Shown in pieces: positions 25,572 to 34,031 of a stretch of 64,000 bases of DNA (its first letter is position 1; each line of letters opens with the position of its first letter). The stretch is from contig JACJYD010000001.1 in NCBI GenBank assembly GCA_020636275.1, forward strand, positions 1,674,001-1,738,000, read 5' to 3'. A model generated the notes under the pieces. It searched no databases, was not told where the DNA came from, and was given only the letters and a program-made list of their open reading frames with translations. The DNA is from Lewinellaceae bacterium (GTDB taxonomy: Bacteria; Bacteroidota; Bacteroidia; Chitinophagales; Saprospiraceae). A program made the translations under genes and the position numbers.

Positions 25572-27398
25572 ATGCAGCAACGTCTCGTTCTTTATAAAAT
25601 TTACCTTCTCCTCGTTCTGTTCCTGGCAGGTGGATCCGCCATTGCCCAGACCGAACCCGCCGGAAAGGAACCCACCCCGGTCAATGTAGACTTCAGCGAT
25701 CTGTTTGAATATATCCAGCAAAAAGGCCAAACCGTACAAAAACTCCTGGGCTCCGTAGAACTCCACCAGGATAGCGTCTATATGTCCTGCGACTCAGCCT
25801 TCATCTTTAACGAACTGGATGTTACCGCCATGGGGCGCGTGCTGATCCAGCAGAGCGATTCGGTATCTATCTTTGCCGATTCCCTCGCTTACCAGGGGGC
25901 TATCCGGGTGGCCGACTTGTTTGGGCAAGTGATCCTGATGAACGGAAGCCAAAAACTCTTTACCAACCGTCTCAACTACGATCTCAACACCCGGATCGCC
26001 ACTTACGACCAGGGCGCGCTCCTCACGAACGATACGACCCAGCTGACCAGTAAAAAAGGATACTACTATGTCGATTCCGACGAGATCTTTTTCAAGGACA
26101 GCGTGCAGATCATCGATCCCAATTTCGAACTGCGGACCGACACCCTTTCCTATCGGACCGACACCCAGGTCGCCACTTTTTTGGCGCCGACCCTCATCGT
26201 ACAGGATTCCATTAAGATCTACTGCGAAGGCGGTTATTATGACGTGCGCAACCAGGTGGCTCAATTTACCGGTAACCCGCAGTACCAGAAAGGAAACGAG
26301 TCCCGGGCGACGGCTTATATCATCCGGTATGACGGAGAAAAAAGCGAAGTAACCCTCCAGGGGAACGCCCGCTTTGAGGAACCCGGCCGGAAAGCCTCGG
26401 CCGATGTGCTGAGGTATATGGAAGATACCGAGGAGATCTTTCTGATCGGCCAGGCCCGCTATGAGTCGGAAGACAAGGTCATCGAAGCCGATACCATTTC
26501 CTACGACCAAAAAAAGGAAATATACACAACACGCGGCCGATCCCTCATCAGCGACCCGCCTCACCTCATCGAGGCCGATCAGATCGATTATGAAAAGGAA
26601 GCAGGAATGGGTATTGCCCTGGGCAACGTCGTTTGGCAGGATACTTCCGCAGGCTTGTCCATTTTTTGCGATACGGCCCGGTACCGGGAAGAGGGGAGCT
26701 ACCTCCAGGCTATGGGCGGACGCAACGGACGGCCCATGCTCATCTCGCGGATCGAAACGGATTCCATGTATCTGACGGCAGATACCCTGATTGCGCAAAA
26801 CCAGTTGGATACCCTCACCCAGGACTCCTCGCGCATGCTGATGGCCTACCACGATGTCCGGATCTTTAAGTCCAACCTCCAGGCCTTGTGCGATTCGGTG
26901 TATTATTCCACCCGCGATTCCCTTTTTCGCCTCTATAAAGACCCGCTAATCTGGTCGGATACCTCCCAGTTCAGCGCCGATACGATCCACGTGCACCTGA
27001 CCCAGGATGGGATCGACCGGATCGACCTGTACAACCGCTCTTTTATCACCAACTCCCCTGACCTGAAGTATTTTAACCAGATCAAAGGGAAGTTGATAAA
27101 AGCCTATCTGGAGGACGGCGAGATCAGGCGAATGCGGGTGGAAGGCAATGCCGAAACGGTATATTATGCCCTAGATGATGCAGGCGCCTATATCGGGGCA
27201 AACAAGACGGTTTGCAGTGAGATGCTGTTCATTTTTGCCGAGCAAAAGCTCAAGGAGATCCGGTTTTACAAGGAGCCTTCCGGCCAGCTGCACCCGATGA
27301 ACCAGGCCGACCACGAAGCCCTTCGGCTGGATGGGTTTCGGTGGGAATACGACCGGCGGCCGAAATCGATCGTCGACCTTTTTAAGAAAAAACTGTAA
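25572..27398 (+). CDS. OstA-like protein (LptA/LptD-related)
   Basis: Periplasmic protein of 608 residues with a signal peptide ending at GSAIAQ. It is built from repeated beta strands of the OstA fold: many D-S-V-x-I or D-T-L-x-Y units such as VSIFADSLAYQG, LRTDTLSYRTD and IEADTISYDQ. This jellyroll binds lipopolysaccharide in the LptA and LptD N-terminal domains, so a role in LPS transport is likely, though not shown for this family. The frame is open from 25428, but the ATG at 25572 starts the signal peptide. The BatE-like gene follows 14 bases downstream. Confidence 0.85.
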   Translation: MQQRLVLYKIYLLLVLFLAGGSAIAQTEPAGKEPTPVNVDFSDLFEYIQQKGQTVQKLLGSVELHQDSVYMSCDSAFIFNELDVTAMGRVLIQQSDSVSIFADSLAYQGAIRVADLFGQVILMNGSQKLFTNRLNYDLNTRIATYDQGALLTNDTTQLTSKKGYYYVDSDEIFFKDSVQIIDPNFELRTDTLSYRTDTQVATFLAPTLIVQDSIKIYCEGGYYDVRNQVAQFTGNPQYQKGNESRATAYIIRYDGEKSEVTLQGNARFEEPGRKASADVLRYMEDTEEIFLIGQARYESEDKVIEADTISYDQKKEIYTTRGRSLISDPPHLIEADQIDYEKEAGMGIALGNVVWQDTSAGLSIFCDTARYREEGSYLQAMGGRNGRPMLISRIETDSMYLTADTLIAQNQLDTLTQDSSRMLMAYHDVRIFKSNLQALCDSVYYSTRDSLFRLYKDPLIWSDTSQFSADTIHVHLTQDGIDRIDLYNRSFITNSPDLKYFNQIKGKLIKAYLEDGEIRRMRVEGNAETVYYALDDAGAYIGANKTVCSEMLFIFAEQKLKEIRFYKEPSGQLHPMNQADHEALRLDGFRWEYDRRPKSIVDLFKKKL

Positions 27399-27412
27399 AA
27401 TTTGGCACTGCT

Positions 27413-28156
27413 ATGAGATGGAATTTTCTTTTTGCAGGGATGTTCCTGTGGGCTTCGGCCTGGGGGGCCTCCGATCCGGGAGCGGTAATGCGGCAGGCTG
27501 TACAAGTGTATCAGCAAGGCGAATATGAGCGGGCGTTGAACCTGTTGGAAGGATTGGAAGAAGCGGGCTATGTTTCCGGAAGCCTGTATTTTAATTTGGG
27601 CAATTGCTATCATCAGACCGGTCAGTTGGGGAAGGCGATCCTGAACTATGAAAAGGGACGGCTGCTCCAGCCCGGCAACCGGAAATTGCAACACAACCTG
27701 GGCGTGGCCAGTTCGGAGGTCGCCGGCAATCCGCTACCCTGGCCTGAATTTTCCCTGGGCCGCCTTTGGGGTAGCCTGCGGGGCGCTTTGCCGGCAAACA
27801 CCTGGGCGGTTTTCGGCCTGATCCTCTGTTGGGCGGCACTGGCCGTATGGTGGTTTGGCCGTGGCCGGGAAAAAGACTGGGTTTGGAACTTCGGGGCCAT
27901 GGGATTGGCCTTCGTCACGGTCGTTTTTTGGCTATTGGCGTACAGCGCAACCCTCGCCCTGTCCTCCGAATTTTCCATCGTCATGGCAGATGAGCTCACC
28001 GTGCAGGTGGGGCCGGATACCCAGAGCGGGAAGGTCAGCACGGTTTACGAGGGGTGGAAAGTAAAGCGCCTGGACCGGATCGGCGATTGGATCAAGATCG
28101 AGCTTCCCGATGGACAGGAGGGTTGGGTACAGCCCGGTCAGCTGGAAAATCTCTAA
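27413..28156 (+). CDS. BatE-like TPR and SH3 domain membrane protein
   Basis: Protein of 247 residues with a signal peptide and about two TPR units (residues 25-95, including SLYFNLGNCYHQTGQLGKAILNYEKG). Two membrane helices follow (about 122-142 and 155-178), then a C-terminal bacterial SH3 domain (MADELTVQVGPDTQSG, then EGWVQPGQLENL). This arrangement is that of BatE of the Bacteroidota aerotolerance (bat) operon. batA-D are not adjacent here, so the name is by architecture only. Confidence 0.75.
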   Translation: MRWNFLFAGMFLWASAWGASDPGAVMRQAVQVYQQGEYERALNLLEGLEEAGYVSGSLYFNLGNCYHQTGQLGKAILNYEKGRLLQPGNRKLQHNLGVASSEVAGNPLPWPEFSLGRLWGSLRGALPANTWAVFGLILCWAALAVWWFGRGREKDWVWNFGAMGLAFVTVVFWLLAYSATLALSSEFSIVMADELTVQVGPDTQSGKVSTVYEGWKVKRLDRIGDWIKIELPDGQEGWVQPGQLENL

Positions 28157-28185
28157 AAAAAACCCTGTTTCGCGATGAAACAGGG
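28155..28185 (-). terminator. Terminator of the rplU-rpmA operon
   Basis: CCCTGTTTC (28163-28171) and GAAACAGGG (28177-28185) pair perfectly. On the minus strand the stem is followed by a run of eight T. Confidence 0.85.
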
Positions 28186-28230
28186 CTCCAAATATAAAGC
28201 TATGAAAACTAAAACTATTCTTTGGGAGGC

Positions 28231-28986
28231 TTAGTCCTTGTCCGGTTCTTTGCCTCCTTGCAGGTGATCCTGGTATTCTACCAGTTCATCCCATTTCCCC
28301 TCGGAAGCCAGGCTAGCCTGCTTGGCCCAGGTTGCGGGATCGTGCATCCGGTAACGAGAACCGGCTTCATCGAGGATGGCCTGCAACTTTGAAAGGTCTG
28401 CATTGGCCAGGTCGGCCCAGGTATGAATACCCGCTTCATTCAGCAAACCTTCGATCTTCGGTCCGATACCTTCGACCAATTTCAGGTCGTCCTGGGTCAC
28501 TTTCTTCCCGGAAGGTAAGGTGATTTTTTCAGATTTGCCAGCTTTTGGCGCACTTTCTGCTGCTTTCTTGGCCGGCTTCTGCGGTTGTTCAGCTTCTTTT
28601 TCTTCCGGCATTTCCGGAGCGGCTTCAGCAACCGGAGCCTCTACGCTTTTTGGTGCGGGGGGAGGAGCTGCGGCTTCTTTTTTGCCATTAGTCGGGGCTG
28701 CTTTTACCGGGGTTTCGGCAACGTCCACGTCCTCGAAAGGAAGGATGCTGATATACGTCCGGTTGAGGCGGCGCTTGTTAAAGATTACGGTTCCGTCTAC
28801 GGTTGCATGCAGGGTGAAATCTTTGCCCATGTAGACGTTTTCGCCGGGGTGGAAACGGGTGCCCCGCTGGCGAACCAGGATATTCCCGGCGCGGGCGAAC
28901 TGACCGCCAAAGAGTTTGACGCCCAATCGTTTACTTTTACTGTCCCGGCCGTTATCAGAACTACCTACACCTTTCTTATGTGCCAT
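28231..28986 (-). CDS. rpmA: Ribosomal protein L27 with a long C-terminal helix-hairpin-helix extension
   Basis: Residues 1-90 are an ordinary L27 of the large ribosomal subunit (MAHKKGVGSSDNGRDS, GGQFARAGNILVRQRGT, FHPGENVYMGKD). Most L27 proteins stop near residue 85-90; this one has 251 residues. The extension is an Ala/Pro/Glu-rich linker (about 95-155). It is followed by a helix-hairpin-helix-like domain (LKLVEGIGPKIEGLLNEAGIHTWADLA) and a tail resembling the segment DPATWAKQASLASEGKW seen at the end of some Bacteroidota L21 proteins. No internal stop or frameshift separates the parts. Second gene after rplU, 39 bases downstream. Confidence 0.93.
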   Translation of the reverse strand: MAHKKGVGSSDNGRDSKSKRLGVKLFGGQFARAGNILVRQRGTRFHPGENVYMGKDFTLHATVDGTVIFNKRRLNRTYISILPFEDVDVAETPVKAAPTNGKKEAAAPPPAPKSVEAPVAEAAPEMPEEKEAEQPQKPAKKAAESAPKAGKSEKITLPSGKKVTQDDLKLVEGIGPKIEGLLNEAGIHTWADLANADLSKLQAILDEAGSRYRMHDPATWAKQASLASEGKWDELVEYQDHLQGGKEPDKD

Positions 28987-29025
28987 AACACAAATTATTT
29001 TTCTATGAACAAATGGGGACCGGAT

Positions 29026-29334
29026 TTAGCCGGCGATGGAATCGATCTGGATTTCGGTGAAAGATTGACGATGGCCGTTTTTCACGCGGTAGCCTTTCCG
29101 TCTTTTCTTTTTAAAGACGATCACTTTATCGCCTTTAACGTGGTCAAGCACGGTGGCATTGACCTTTGCTTTGAGCATCGGCGTGCCGATCTGGACTTTG
29201 CCTCCGTTGTCGATGAGCAGTACCTCATCGAAAGAGACCGAGTCGCCTGTTTCGGCTTCTAGCCGGTGGACGAAGAGCTTCTGCCCTTCCTCAACTTTGA
29301 ATTGTTGACCGGCTATGGTTACAATGGCAAACAT
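29026..29334 (-). CDS. rplU: Ribosomal protein L21
   Basis: Large-subunit ribosomal protein of 102 residues, the compact standard form (MFAIVTIAGQQFKVEEG, KKRRKGYRVKNGHRQSFTEIQI). The frame is open to 29457, but the ATG at 29334 gives the universal N-terminus. It heads the rplU-rpmA operon and has the -7 element TATCTTTG at 29368-29375. In several related bacteria the C-terminal HhH extension is on L21; here L21 is plain and L27 has it. Confidence 0.96.
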   Translation of the reverse strand: MFAIVTIAGQQFKVEEGQKLFVHRLEAETGDSVSFDEVLLIDNGGKVQIGTPMLKAKVNATVLDHVKGDKVIVFKKKRRKGYRVKNGHRQSFTEIQIDSIAG

Positions 29335-29367
29335 AGGTTGTTGGTTTATTAATTTAAAAATTGGCTG

Positions 29368-29375
29368 CAAAGATA
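29368..29375 (-). promoter_or_regulatory. -7 element of the rplU-rpmA operon
   Basis: Reads TATCTTTG on the minus strand (TAnnTTTG), 33 bases before the rplU start codon. Confidence 0.5.
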
Positions 29376-29429
29376 ATGATTTTCCGCGTACGGAGAAACC
29401 CCGGGCAAGAAAAATTCCCTTTATAGAAA

Positions 29430-29464
29430 AAGTGATTTGACGGCCTGTGGCCGTCAAATCACTT
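29430..29464. repeat. REP-like palindrome, family A copy 1
   Basis: AAGTGATTTGACGGCC, 3-base loop TGT, and the exact reverse complement. It is identical in both arms to the copies at 39078-39112 and 39675-39709 and shares the flank TATAGAAA with the third copy. Next to it, at 29467-29490, is ATTATTGCGGCGGCCG, which looks like a worn copy of palindrome B (39113-39145). Confidence 0.9.
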
Positions 29465-29484
29465 GAGATTATTGCGGCGGCCGT

Positions 29485-30711
29485 TCACAACAATTTTCGC
29501 AACCTGAAAGTGGTTTTGATCTTCTTCCCGTCCCGCATGACCTTGATCCGGATCATTTTTCCTTCCGGCCGGCTGAGCAGATGGTAAATGGAATCGAGGT
29601 CGAAGAACCGGAAGGAGGAGTAGTTGATACTCAGGATTATATCCCCGGCCTGGATGCCGGCCTCCTGGGCCGGAGATCCTTCGAGGACCATATGCACGAC
29701 AAAGGTTTTCAGGTCGGGACCGGAAGCGATGACCTGCATCCCGCTTTTGTCGACAGGAAATTTCAATTTGGACAATCGGTTGGGTTGGAGATAGAGGGAT
29801 CCCCGGTAATAATCCAGGGTTACCGTGAAGCGTTCCAGGATTTTATTTCCCAGGATGCCGTTCCGGTTGTTGAGAAATAGCGAATCGACCCCGCCACGGA
29901 TATCCTGGAAATGGACGGGGATGTCCGTAATTTTGAATTCGCCCATGGTCAGTTGAGGGAGGATTCCCATGGTTCCTTCCAGGCTGCCTCCCAAACCCAT
30001 GCCGATATTTCCGGGAAGGACCTTCTGGGGCAATTCCAGATTGGGGTGGGTATTCGGGTGCAGCAACATGGCAAGGCCGGCGCCAGAGTCGACCATCAGT
30101 TTAACAGGTATCTCGGGACCCGAAGCGGGTTTGATCCAGGTGGTGAGATAGGGTTTACTGCGGTGGATCTCAACAGGAAGCAACGTGCTGTTCTTCGGGG
30201 GATGAAACCGGTTGGGAGGTATGAGCCGGATCACCTGGTTTTGGTAGTCGATCTCCACCACAAATTGCCGGAACGCGTTGGCCCCCAGTATGCCGTGGAC
30301 TTCTTTTCCCGTATATTCATCGAAATGAAAGACATCATCCTCCAGCACCAGAATGGATTGATAGGGCAGCGACAGGTCCCCCAATCTGATATGAATGTTG
30401 CGAACCAGGTAAGCGGTGAGTTCGGAATCGAGGTCGGCGCCAACGATCTTGATCTCCCGTTCGTAGGTGAGCCCCAGCAAGCCGGCGAGTTCTACGCTGG
30501 TCAGAAGGGTCGTTTCAGCTCCCGTATCGAAAATAAAGGTGAGCGGAAGGGTTCTCTGGAAGGTCAGATGGATCAGTATGAAGTGATTTTTATATTCGAA
30601 AGGGATCTCGAAAACCCTTCCGTCAGGAACCGGTTGCGCCATTCCCGACACCTTGAGCAGGACCAGAAAAAAGGCCCAACTCCACAACCGGTTGGTTTTT
30701 GAAAACTTCAT
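29485..30711 (-). CDS. Retropepsin-like aspartyl protease with PDZ domain
   Basis: Secreted or periplasmic protein of 408 residues with an N-terminal signal sequence (about 1-25, LWSWAFFLVLLKVSGMA). Two aspartyl-protease half-domains carry the catalytic motifs FIFDTGAETTLL (about residue 57) and KLMVDSGAGLAMLL (about 206), so a single-chain pepsin-like pair is possible. A C-terminal PDZ domain follows (about 325-400, including GSPAQEAGIQAGDIILSI). Bacteroidota genomes often have several of these; substrates are unknown. It stands alone, divergent from the haloperoxidase-like gene. Confidence 0.85.
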   Translation of the reverse strand: MKFSKTNRLWSWAFFLVLLKVSGMAQPVPDGRVFEIPFEYKNHFILIHLTFQRTLPLTFIFDTGAETTLLTSVELAGLLGLTYEREIKIVGADLDSELTAYLVRNIHIRLGDLSLPYQSILVLEDDVFHFDEYTGKEVHGILGANAFRQFVVEIDYQNQVIRLIPPNRFHPPKNSTLLPVEIHRSKPYLTTWIKPASGPEIPVKLMVDSGAGLAMLLHPNTHPNLELPQKVLPGNIGMGLGGSLEGTMGILPQLTMGEFKITDIPVHFQDIRGGVDSLFLNNRNGILGNKILERFTVTLDYYRGSLYLQPNRLSKLKFPVDKSGMQVIASGPDLKTFVVHMVLEGSPAQEAGIQAGDIILSINYSSFRFFDLDSIYHLLSRPEGKMIRIKVMRDGKKIKTTFRLRKLL

Positions 30712-30733
30712 ACCAGTCAGCTATTTACTTGTA

Positions 30734-30801
30734 AAGATCGCCACCGCGAGAAGGGCAGGGGCGATCTTAAAAACACTGCAACCGAGGTACGCAGTGTTTT
30801 T
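30734..30801. other. Two tandem hairpins in a divergent intergenic region
   Basis: Hairpin 1: AAGATCGCC (30734-30742) with GGCGATCTT (30760-30768). Hairpin 2: AAAAACACTGC (30769-30779) with GCAGTGTTTTT (30791-30801), a perfect terminator-like stem. Both neighbouring genes point away from here, so neither is their terminator; a small transcript ending here is possible. Confidence 0.55.
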
Positions 30802-30927
30802 GAACTAGTTTTATACTCAAAGCGAAGTGGTTTTCTAAAGCATAAAGTCAATAAAGATATCCTTTATGTAGGATGGGCTGCACCTTTTATAAAAAAAAGT
30901 AGCTTTCACGGCTCGTCTTCAATTTAT

Positions 30928-30935
30928 TAACTTTG
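30928..30935 (+). promoter_or_regulatory. -7 element before the haloperoxidase-like gene
   Basis: TAACTTTG matches TAnnTTTG, 29 bases before the ATG at 30965. Confidence 0.45.
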
Positions 30936-30964
30936 CAGGCAATTCACCAAAATACGACCGGAAA

Positions 30965-32293
30965 ATGACCTGGAGATCGTTTTTTCTTGCTTTGGCCTTC
31001 CTGCAATTGTTCGCCTGCACTCCTTCCGATGCCTGGAAAGAGAAAGCCGCAAACCCGGAATGGGCGCATCGTTCCATGAAACGGGTAACCGATGTGATCG
31101 TACACGACATTTTTTCCCCACCTGTAGCTAGCCGGGTCTATGCCTATACCAGTGTGGCGGGGTATGAAGCCCTGCGCCCGGATTACCCCAATTACCAAAC
31201 CCTGGCCGGCCAGCTGCGGGGGCTGCCCCCCGTTCCTCAACCGGAGGAAGGCAAGGAATATTGCCTTCCCCTGGCGAGTGCCCATGCCATGCTTACCGTG
31301 GGCAAAGCCCTGATCTTCTCTGAAGATTCCATCACGGTTTTTGAAGAATCGATCTATGACGAATTCAAGAAAATGGGAGTACCTTCCGCGGTAATCCAGC
31401 GCTCCATCGACTATGGACAAGCCGTTGCCGACCATGTGCTGGCCTGGGCCGGTGGCGACCATTACAGCGAAACCCGTTCCTATCCGAAATACGACCTCAC
31501 GGACGATCCCGCCAAGTGGCGGCCTACGCCACCCGATTATATGGACGGCATCGAACCCCATTGGCGGGATATTCGGCCCTTCCTGCTGGACAGCGCCCAG
31601 CAGTTCATTCCTCCGCCCCCTACCGCCTACGACGAGCGCGAGGGGAGCCAGTTTTACAAGGAGGTGATGGAAGTGCACGACGCCCTCCAGGGGGAGAATA
31701 ATTCCGAACGCCTGGAGATCGCCAAATTCTGGGATTGCAACCCCTACGTTTCCACCCATTCCGGCCACGTGATGTTTGCGACGAAAAAGATCACTCCCGG
31801 CGGCCATTGGATCGGCATTACCGAACTGGCCTGCAAAAAAGCGGGTGCGGATATGATGAAGTCGACAGAGGCCTACGCGCGTACCTCCATTGCGCTGGCC
31901 GACGCCTTTATCAGTTGCTGGGACGAAAAATACCGCAGCAATCTGGTGCGTCCGGAGACCTTTATCAACGTGTATATAGACAAGGACTGGCGTCCGGCCC
32001 TCCAAACGCCGCCTTTTCCGGAATATACCAGCGGGCATAGCGTCATTTCCACCGCTGCCGCGGTGACGCTGACCGATCTGTTCGGCGAGCCTTTTCCGTT
32101 TGAGGATACCGTAGAAGAGGAATACGGGCTGCCCCGCCGTTCGTTCAACACTTTCCTGGAAGCCTCCGGGGAGGCTGCCGTGAGCCGCCTGTACGGAGGG
32201 ATCCATTACCGGCCTGCCATCGTAAACGGGGTTGAGCAAGGGCGAAAAGTCGGTCATTGGGTCGTCGATCACCTCACTACGGAAAAGGGTTGA
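30965..32293 (+). CDS. Vanadium-dependent haloperoxidase/PAP2 superfamily lipoprotein
   Basis: Lipoprotein of 442 residues (lipobox LFAC, Cys18). The C-terminal half holds the PAP2/vanadium haloperoxidase phosphate- or vanadate-binding signature. K-x6-RP is present in EKYRSNLVRPE, PxxTSGH in FPEYTSGHSVIS, and SRxxxGxH in SRLYGGIHYRP. The final aspartate of the classic phosphatase motif is not present at the expected spacing, as in several haloperoxidase-like members. Substrate is unknown; haloperoxidase and acid phosphatase activities are both possible. The stop codon overlaps the -33 element of the recN promoter. Confidence 0.85.
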   Translation: MTWRSFFLALAFLQLFACTPSDAWKEKAANPEWAHRSMKRVTDVIVHDIFSPPVASRVYAYTSVAGYEALRPDYPNYQTLAGQLRGLPPVPQPEEGKEYCLPLASAHAMLTVGKALIFSEDSITVFEESIYDEFKKMGVPSAVIQRSIDYGQAVADHVLAWAGGDHYSETRSYPKYDLTDDPAKWRPTPPDYMDGIEPHWRDIRPFLLDSAQQFIPPPPTAYDEREGSQFYKEVMEVHDALQGENNSERLEIAKFWDCNPYVSTHSGHVMFATKKITPGGHWIGITELACKKAGADMMKSTEAYARTSIALADAFISCWDEKYRSNLVRPETFINVYIDKDWRPALQTPPFPEYTSGHSVISTAAAVTLTDLFGEPFPFEDTVEEEYGLPRRSFNTFLEASGEAAVSRLYGGIHYRPAIVNGVEQGRKVGHWVVDHLTTEKG

Positions 32294-32317
32294 ACATAAG
32301 AAACTTTCGTACCTTTG
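32290..32317 (+). promoter_or_regulatory. Bacteroidota-type promoter of recN
   Basis: TTG at 32290-32292, 17 bases, then TACCTTTG at 32310-32317, 28 bases before the recN ATG. The -33 element overlaps the stop codon of the preceding gene. Confidence 0.6.
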
Positions 32318-32345
32318 TGACTTGGCCCTCCCAAGCCATTTATCT

Positions 32346-34001
32346 ATGATTCGGAGTTTATTTATTCAAAATTATGCGATCATTGATGAGCTGTCGATCC
32401 ATTTCTCGGACGGGCTCACCATTATTACAGGTGAAACCGGTGCGGGCAAATCCATTTTGCTGGGCGCCCTGGGATTGATCATGGGCAAAAGGGCCGACAC
32501 CAAAGCCTTGTACAAGCTCGACCAGAAATGCCTCGTGGAAGGGTATTTCGATGTGCATGCTTACGACCTGCGTTCCTTTTTTGAAAAGAACGACCTCGAC
32601 TACGACGACGAGGTCATTCTCCGCAGGGAGATCCTTCCCTCCGGAAAATCCAGGGCCTTTATCAACGATACCCCGGTCAACCTCGAGCTGATGAGGGATC
32701 TCAGCCAGGCCCTGGTCGACCTGCACCAGCAGTTCGACTCGCTCGATATCCACAATGTGTCTTTTCAATTGCGCATGCTGGATGCCCTAGCGGGTAATAA
32801 ACCGCTGTTACATCAGTACCAGGAGTTGTACCGCGAATACCAGGCCGACCGCCATACGCTGGCGGAACTGATCCGCCAGGATCGCAACGCAGCCAAGGAA
32901 ACGGAATTCATCCAGTTCCAGTTGAAGGAATTGGTGGATGCTGCCCTTCAACCCGCCGAACAGGAAAGTCTTGAAGAGGAATTGGGACGGTTGACCAACG
33001 CCGAAGAGATCAAACGGACCCTGGGCGCCGTGTTCAACTACCTCAGCGAGGACGAGCAATCGGTGCTGGGGCAATTGCAGCATATGGTCGTCTCTGTAGG
33101 CGGCATCCGGAAATTCGGCCAGTCCATCGATGAGCTTTATCAGCGTTTTCAGGGCTTGTTGTACGAACTTCAGGACCTGTCGTCCGAATTTGAACGCCAG
33201 GCGGAAGACACCGAATTTGATCCCGAGCGCATTCTGGAGATCCAACAACGGCTGGATACCCTATACCGGCTTCAAAACAAGCACCAGGTGCAGACCGAGG
33301 AAGAATTGATGGCGATCCAGCGGGATCTGGAAGCCCGGCTGCAGACCTTCGACGACATTTCCGGAGAGATCAGCCGTCTTCAGGAAAAAACGGCGGAAGC
33401 CGAGCGCCACTTGCAGAAGCTGGCCGCCCAGCTCACCGAGCGCCGGAGTGCGGTCATCCCCGGGTTTGAGGGCCAGGTGCAGGACATGCTCGGCCAATTG
33501 GCCATGGAACATGCCCGCCTGAAAGTCGAAGTTTCGGCCCTCGATCATCCCGGTCCCACCGGCATGGACGAGGTCAATTATTTATTTGCCGCGAATAAAG
33601 GCGGCCGGCTGCAGATGATCAAAGACGTCGCCTCCGGCGGCGAACTCTCGCGGCTCACACTGGTAACCAAATCGCTGGTGGCCAGCGCTATCCCGCTGCC
33701 CACCCTGATCTTTGACGAGATCGATACCGGCATATCCGGGGATGTGGCACTGAAGATGGGACGGATCCTGCGCCAATTATCCAACCAGCACCAGGTGGTG
33801 GTCATTACCCATTCTCCGCAGGTGGCTTCCAAGGCCGATGTGCACTATTTCGTGTACAAGCAAGTACAGGAAGAGCGCACGGTAGCGGAGGTGCGACTCC
33901 TTTCGGAAGAGGAGCGCGTCACCTCCATTGCGACGATGTTGAGTCAGAGTCCACCCAGCGAATCCGCGATCCGGAATGCCCGGGAACTGTTGGCCGGATA
34001 A
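32346..34001 (+). CDS. recN: DNA repair protein RecN
   Basis: SMC-like ATPase of double-strand break repair, 551 residues. N-terminal Walker A (TGETGAGKS), a long coiled-coil middle (about 160-370), then the ABC signature SGGELSRLTL, Walker B LIFDEIDTGISGDVA and the His switch VVITHSPQVAS. The frame is open from 32232 inside the preceding gene, but the ATG at 32346 gives the family start MIRSLFIQNYAIIDEL. fabI follows 30 bases later. Confidence 0.95.
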   Translation: MIRSLFIQNYAIIDELSIHFSDGLTIITGETGAGKSILLGALGLIMGKRADTKALYKLDQKCLVEGYFDVHAYDLRSFFEKNDLDYDDEVILRREILPSGKSRAFINDTPVNLELMRDLSQALVDLHQQFDSLDIHNVSFQLRMLDALAGNKPLLHQYQELYREYQADRHTLAELIRQDRNAAKETEFIQFQLKELVDAALQPAEQESLEEELGRLTNAEEIKRTLGAVFNYLSEDEQSVLGQLQHMVVSVGGIRKFGQSIDELYQRFQGLLYELQDLSSEFERQAEDTEFDPERILEIQQRLDTLYRLQNKHQVQTEEELMAIQRDLEARLQTFDDISGEISRLQEKTAEAERHLQKLAAQLTERRSAVIPGFEGQVQDMLGQLAMEHARLKVEVSALDHPGPTGMDEVNYLFAANKGGRLQMIKDVASGGELSRLTLVTKSLVASAIPLPTLIFDEIDTGISGDVALKMGRILRQLSNQHQVVVITHSPQVASKADVHYFVYKQVQEERTVAEVRLLSEEERVTSIATMLSQSPPSESAIRNARELLAG

Positions 34002-34031
34002 CATGATAATATTTAAAACAAAACTTAAAAT

